A stretch of 8,529 bases of DNA from assembly GCA_050247895.1 (NCBI GenBank), contig JBFWTJ010000170.1:1-8529 (forward strand), in the 5' to 3' direction. Within the stretch, counting starts at the first letter, position 1; each line of letters starts with the position of its first letter. Of the stretch, positions 7,317 to 8,529 are shown one piece after another. Source of the DNA: CAVPEW01 sp050247895. Its GTDB lineage: Bacteria > Actinomycetota > Acidimicrobiia > Acidimicrobiales > VFJN01. The translations under genes were made by a program, and so were the position numbers. Below the pieces are notes generated by a model. That model did no database searches. It was not told the origin of the DNA and saw nothing but the letters and a program-made list of their open reading frames with translations.

Positions 7317-8417
7317 TCAGGTGCCGCCGGGTGCGGCGGCGGAGGCGGTGCGTCGCCGGTGGCGACGGGTCAGGACGGCGCCGGCGCCGACGGCCAGGGC
7401 CACCCCGGCCAGGGCCACGCCGGCCACGAGGGGGCCGTTGCCCCCGCCGGTGGACCGGACGTCGGACACGCCCAGGGCCCGGGTCTCGCCGTCGGCCAGC
7501 GACGTGGACGTCGAGGTCGACGACCCGGCGCCGGCCGCGGCCGGGTCGGCGGTGGTGTCGGTCGTGTCGGCGGGGGTGCCGGCGTCGGGGACCGTGGTGC
7601 CGGTCGGATCGGTGGGGCCCGGCGTGGCCGGGACGGTGGCCGGGGCCTGGGTGGTCGTGGCGCCCGGCGACGGGGCCCGGGTGGTCGGCGTGCTCGGCGC
7701 CACCGGGGCGGGCGCGGGGGTCGAGGGGACCGGCGGCGGGATCGTCACCGGGGCGGCGGGGCCGGCGAAGCTGATCGGCGTGAACTTCTCGTTGGTGGCC
7801 GAGGTCTTGCCGTGGGCGCCGATGGTGAACACGCCGCACTGGACCTGGCGGCAGTCGACCGTCCGCTGCTCGCCGGTCACCGGGTAGACGTAGGTGAAGG
7901 TCGACCCGTAGATGCGCAGCTGGGTCGTCCAGTTGCCCTGGTCGTCCATGTGGTAGTCGGTCGCCTCGCCGGACTCGCCGTTGGGCGTGAACGACACGAG
8001 CCGCATCGTCCCGTTGCCGGGGTCCCGGGTGCCCGGGTCGCCGCCGCTGCCCGGGTAGGCGTAGGTGACGCCGAACGTGCCGTCGTTGCTGGTCGAGTTC
8101 TTGATGCTCGGCCCGAACGCGGCGGGGTTCGCCACCCAGCCGAAGAACACGTAGACGCCGCCGAAGACCGGCGTGCCCGGGGCGTGGGGCGGCACCAGGT
8201 AGTCGAGGCCGGTCACCGTCACGTCCGTGACGCGGTCGGCCGCCGCGGTGGTGACCGACACCTGGAGGACCGGGTTGCCACCGCCCTGGCCGGCACCGGC
8301 AGAGGGGGCTGCCGGGCCGGCCAGGGCGACCAGCGACATCACCAGGGCGACCCCGGCGGCGAGGCCGGTGCGCCGGGCGCGGGGCGGGCGGGCGGGTGCG
8401 GTCGGGGTTCGGGTCAC
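7317..8417 (-). CDS. Membrane-anchored surface protein of the HtaA-associated DC..QCG..TIGAHG type
   Basis: 366 residues. The start is a GTG at 8417 with GAGGAG (8425-8430) 7 nt upstream. Residues 1-42 form a signal peptide (RPPRARR, hydrophobic 18-34, PSAGAG). Residues about 48-218 are a beta-rich domain: LQVSVTTAAADRVTDVTVTG, a VYVFFGWV strand, and DCRQVQCGVFTIGAHG with Cys189 and Cys194, ending NEKFTPISF. I know this ending from actinobacterial exported proteins found with HtaA proteins, some with a neocarzinostatin-like Ig fold; that fold is an inference. Residues about 220-310 are a Pro/Thr/Ser/Ala stalk, probably crossing the wall. Residues about 329-349 are one membrane helix, followed by TRRHRRR and a short cytoplasmic tail, so the protein is anchored in the membrane with its domain outside. 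There is no LPXTG motif. It is the only protein here without the WxL-like domain and the only one with a C-terminal anchor, which makes it a candidate docking partner (inference). Confidence 0.87.
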   Translation of the reverse strand: MTRTPTAPARPPRARRTGLAAGVALVMSLVALAGPAAPSAGAGQGGGNPVLQVSVTTAAADRVTDVTVTGLDYLVPPHAPGTPVFGGVYVFFGWVANPAAFGPSIKNSTSNDGTFGVTYAYPGSGGDPGTRDPGNGTMRLVSFTPNGESGEATDYHMDDQGNWTTQLRIYGSTFTYVYPVTGEQRTVDCRQVQCGVFTIGAHGKTSATNEKFTPISFAGPAAPVTIPPPVPSTPAPAPVAPSTPTTRAPSPGATTTQAPATVPATPGPTDPTGTTVPDAGTPADTTDTTADPAAAGAGSSTSTSTSLADGETRALGVSDVRSTGGGNGPLVAGVALAGVALAVGAGAVLTRRHRRRTASAAAPGGT

Positions 8418-8442
8418 GGTTCGTCTCCTCGGGTCGCCACGT

Positions 8443-8474
8443 CCCGGCCCGCCGGGTGGTCGCGCCGGGCCGGG
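8443..8474 (-). other. GC hairpin in the leader of the first gene
   Basis: Nine-base arms (8443-8451 and 8466-8474) with a 14-base loop, ending 12 nt upstream of the GAGGAG ribosome binding site of the gene at 7317-8417. No minus-strand stop codon occurs in any frame between 8418 and the right edge, so any upstream gene on this strand ends outside the window. It may be that gene's distant terminator or a leader structure. By-eye prediction only. Confidence 0.4.
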
Positions 8475-8529
8475 TCCGGCGCCGCGCTCGGGGGAGCCAG
8501 GGCCAGGGGGGCACGGCGGGGCACGAGCA

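Noticed and set aside
7317..7440. LPXTG-type sorting signal in the first gene product
   Set aside because: A hydrophobic helix and basic tail are present, but no LPXTG or close variant precedes them, so sortase anchoring is not supported.
6778..8514. Minus-strand frame of 578 codons across the first two genes
   Set aside because: Its product is Arg/Pro-rich low complexity, while two other frames in the same span give signal peptides and recognisable domains.

Overview
This window is very G+C rich, and all five genes lie on the minus strand, reading from right to left. Codon use (third positions almost all G or C), the Arg-rich signal peptides and the HtaA-type domains point to a high-GC actinobacterium. 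Acidimicrobiia is my best guess, but it is an inference from style, not a proven assignment. Every gene encodes an exported protein. I see no enzymes, transporters, RNA genes, insertion sequences or CRISPR arrays.

Layout in the direction of transcription. (1) 8417-7317: a membrane-anchored surface protein with a DC..QCG..TIGAHG domain of the type found next to HtaA proteins, then a Pro/Thr-rich stalk and a C-terminal membrane helix. (2) 7271-5910: a secreted variant HtaA-like protein lacking the usual histidines, a DP-repeat linker and a C-terminal WxL-like domain. (3) 5800-4088: a secreted YVTN/WD40-type beta-propeller with the same C-terminal domain. (4) 3986-2199: a secreted protein of about seven 'VNT..AGNQ' propeller repeats with the same C-terminal domain. 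(5) 2098 to beyond the left edge: a classical HtaA domain with the expected Tyr and His residues, a propeller-like region, an Ig-like domain and the first third of the same C-terminal domain.

The most notable feature is that shared C-terminal domain of about 150 residues, found on four unrelated N-terminal parts. It has the hallmarks of Firmicute WxL domains: DTR..G..WS[LI]SGQV.DFTGG, then HLGW.P, and a final G[TS]Y...LT.TAL. In genes 3 and 4 the DNA for it is a 500-bp direct repeat with one mismatch, running from the linker past the stop codon, so a cassette was copied recently or is being homogenised. Genes 2, 3 and 4 are each followed within about 15 nt by a strong GC hairpin without a T-tract; genes 1 and 2 are only 45 nt apart with no hairpin.

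My interpretation, partly inference, is a cell-surface assembly for binding haem or another ligand. A common WxL-like domain would dock several binding modules on the wall or on a partner such as the membrane-anchored gene 1 product. I see no IdeR/DtxR-type operator or clear promoter in the gaps.
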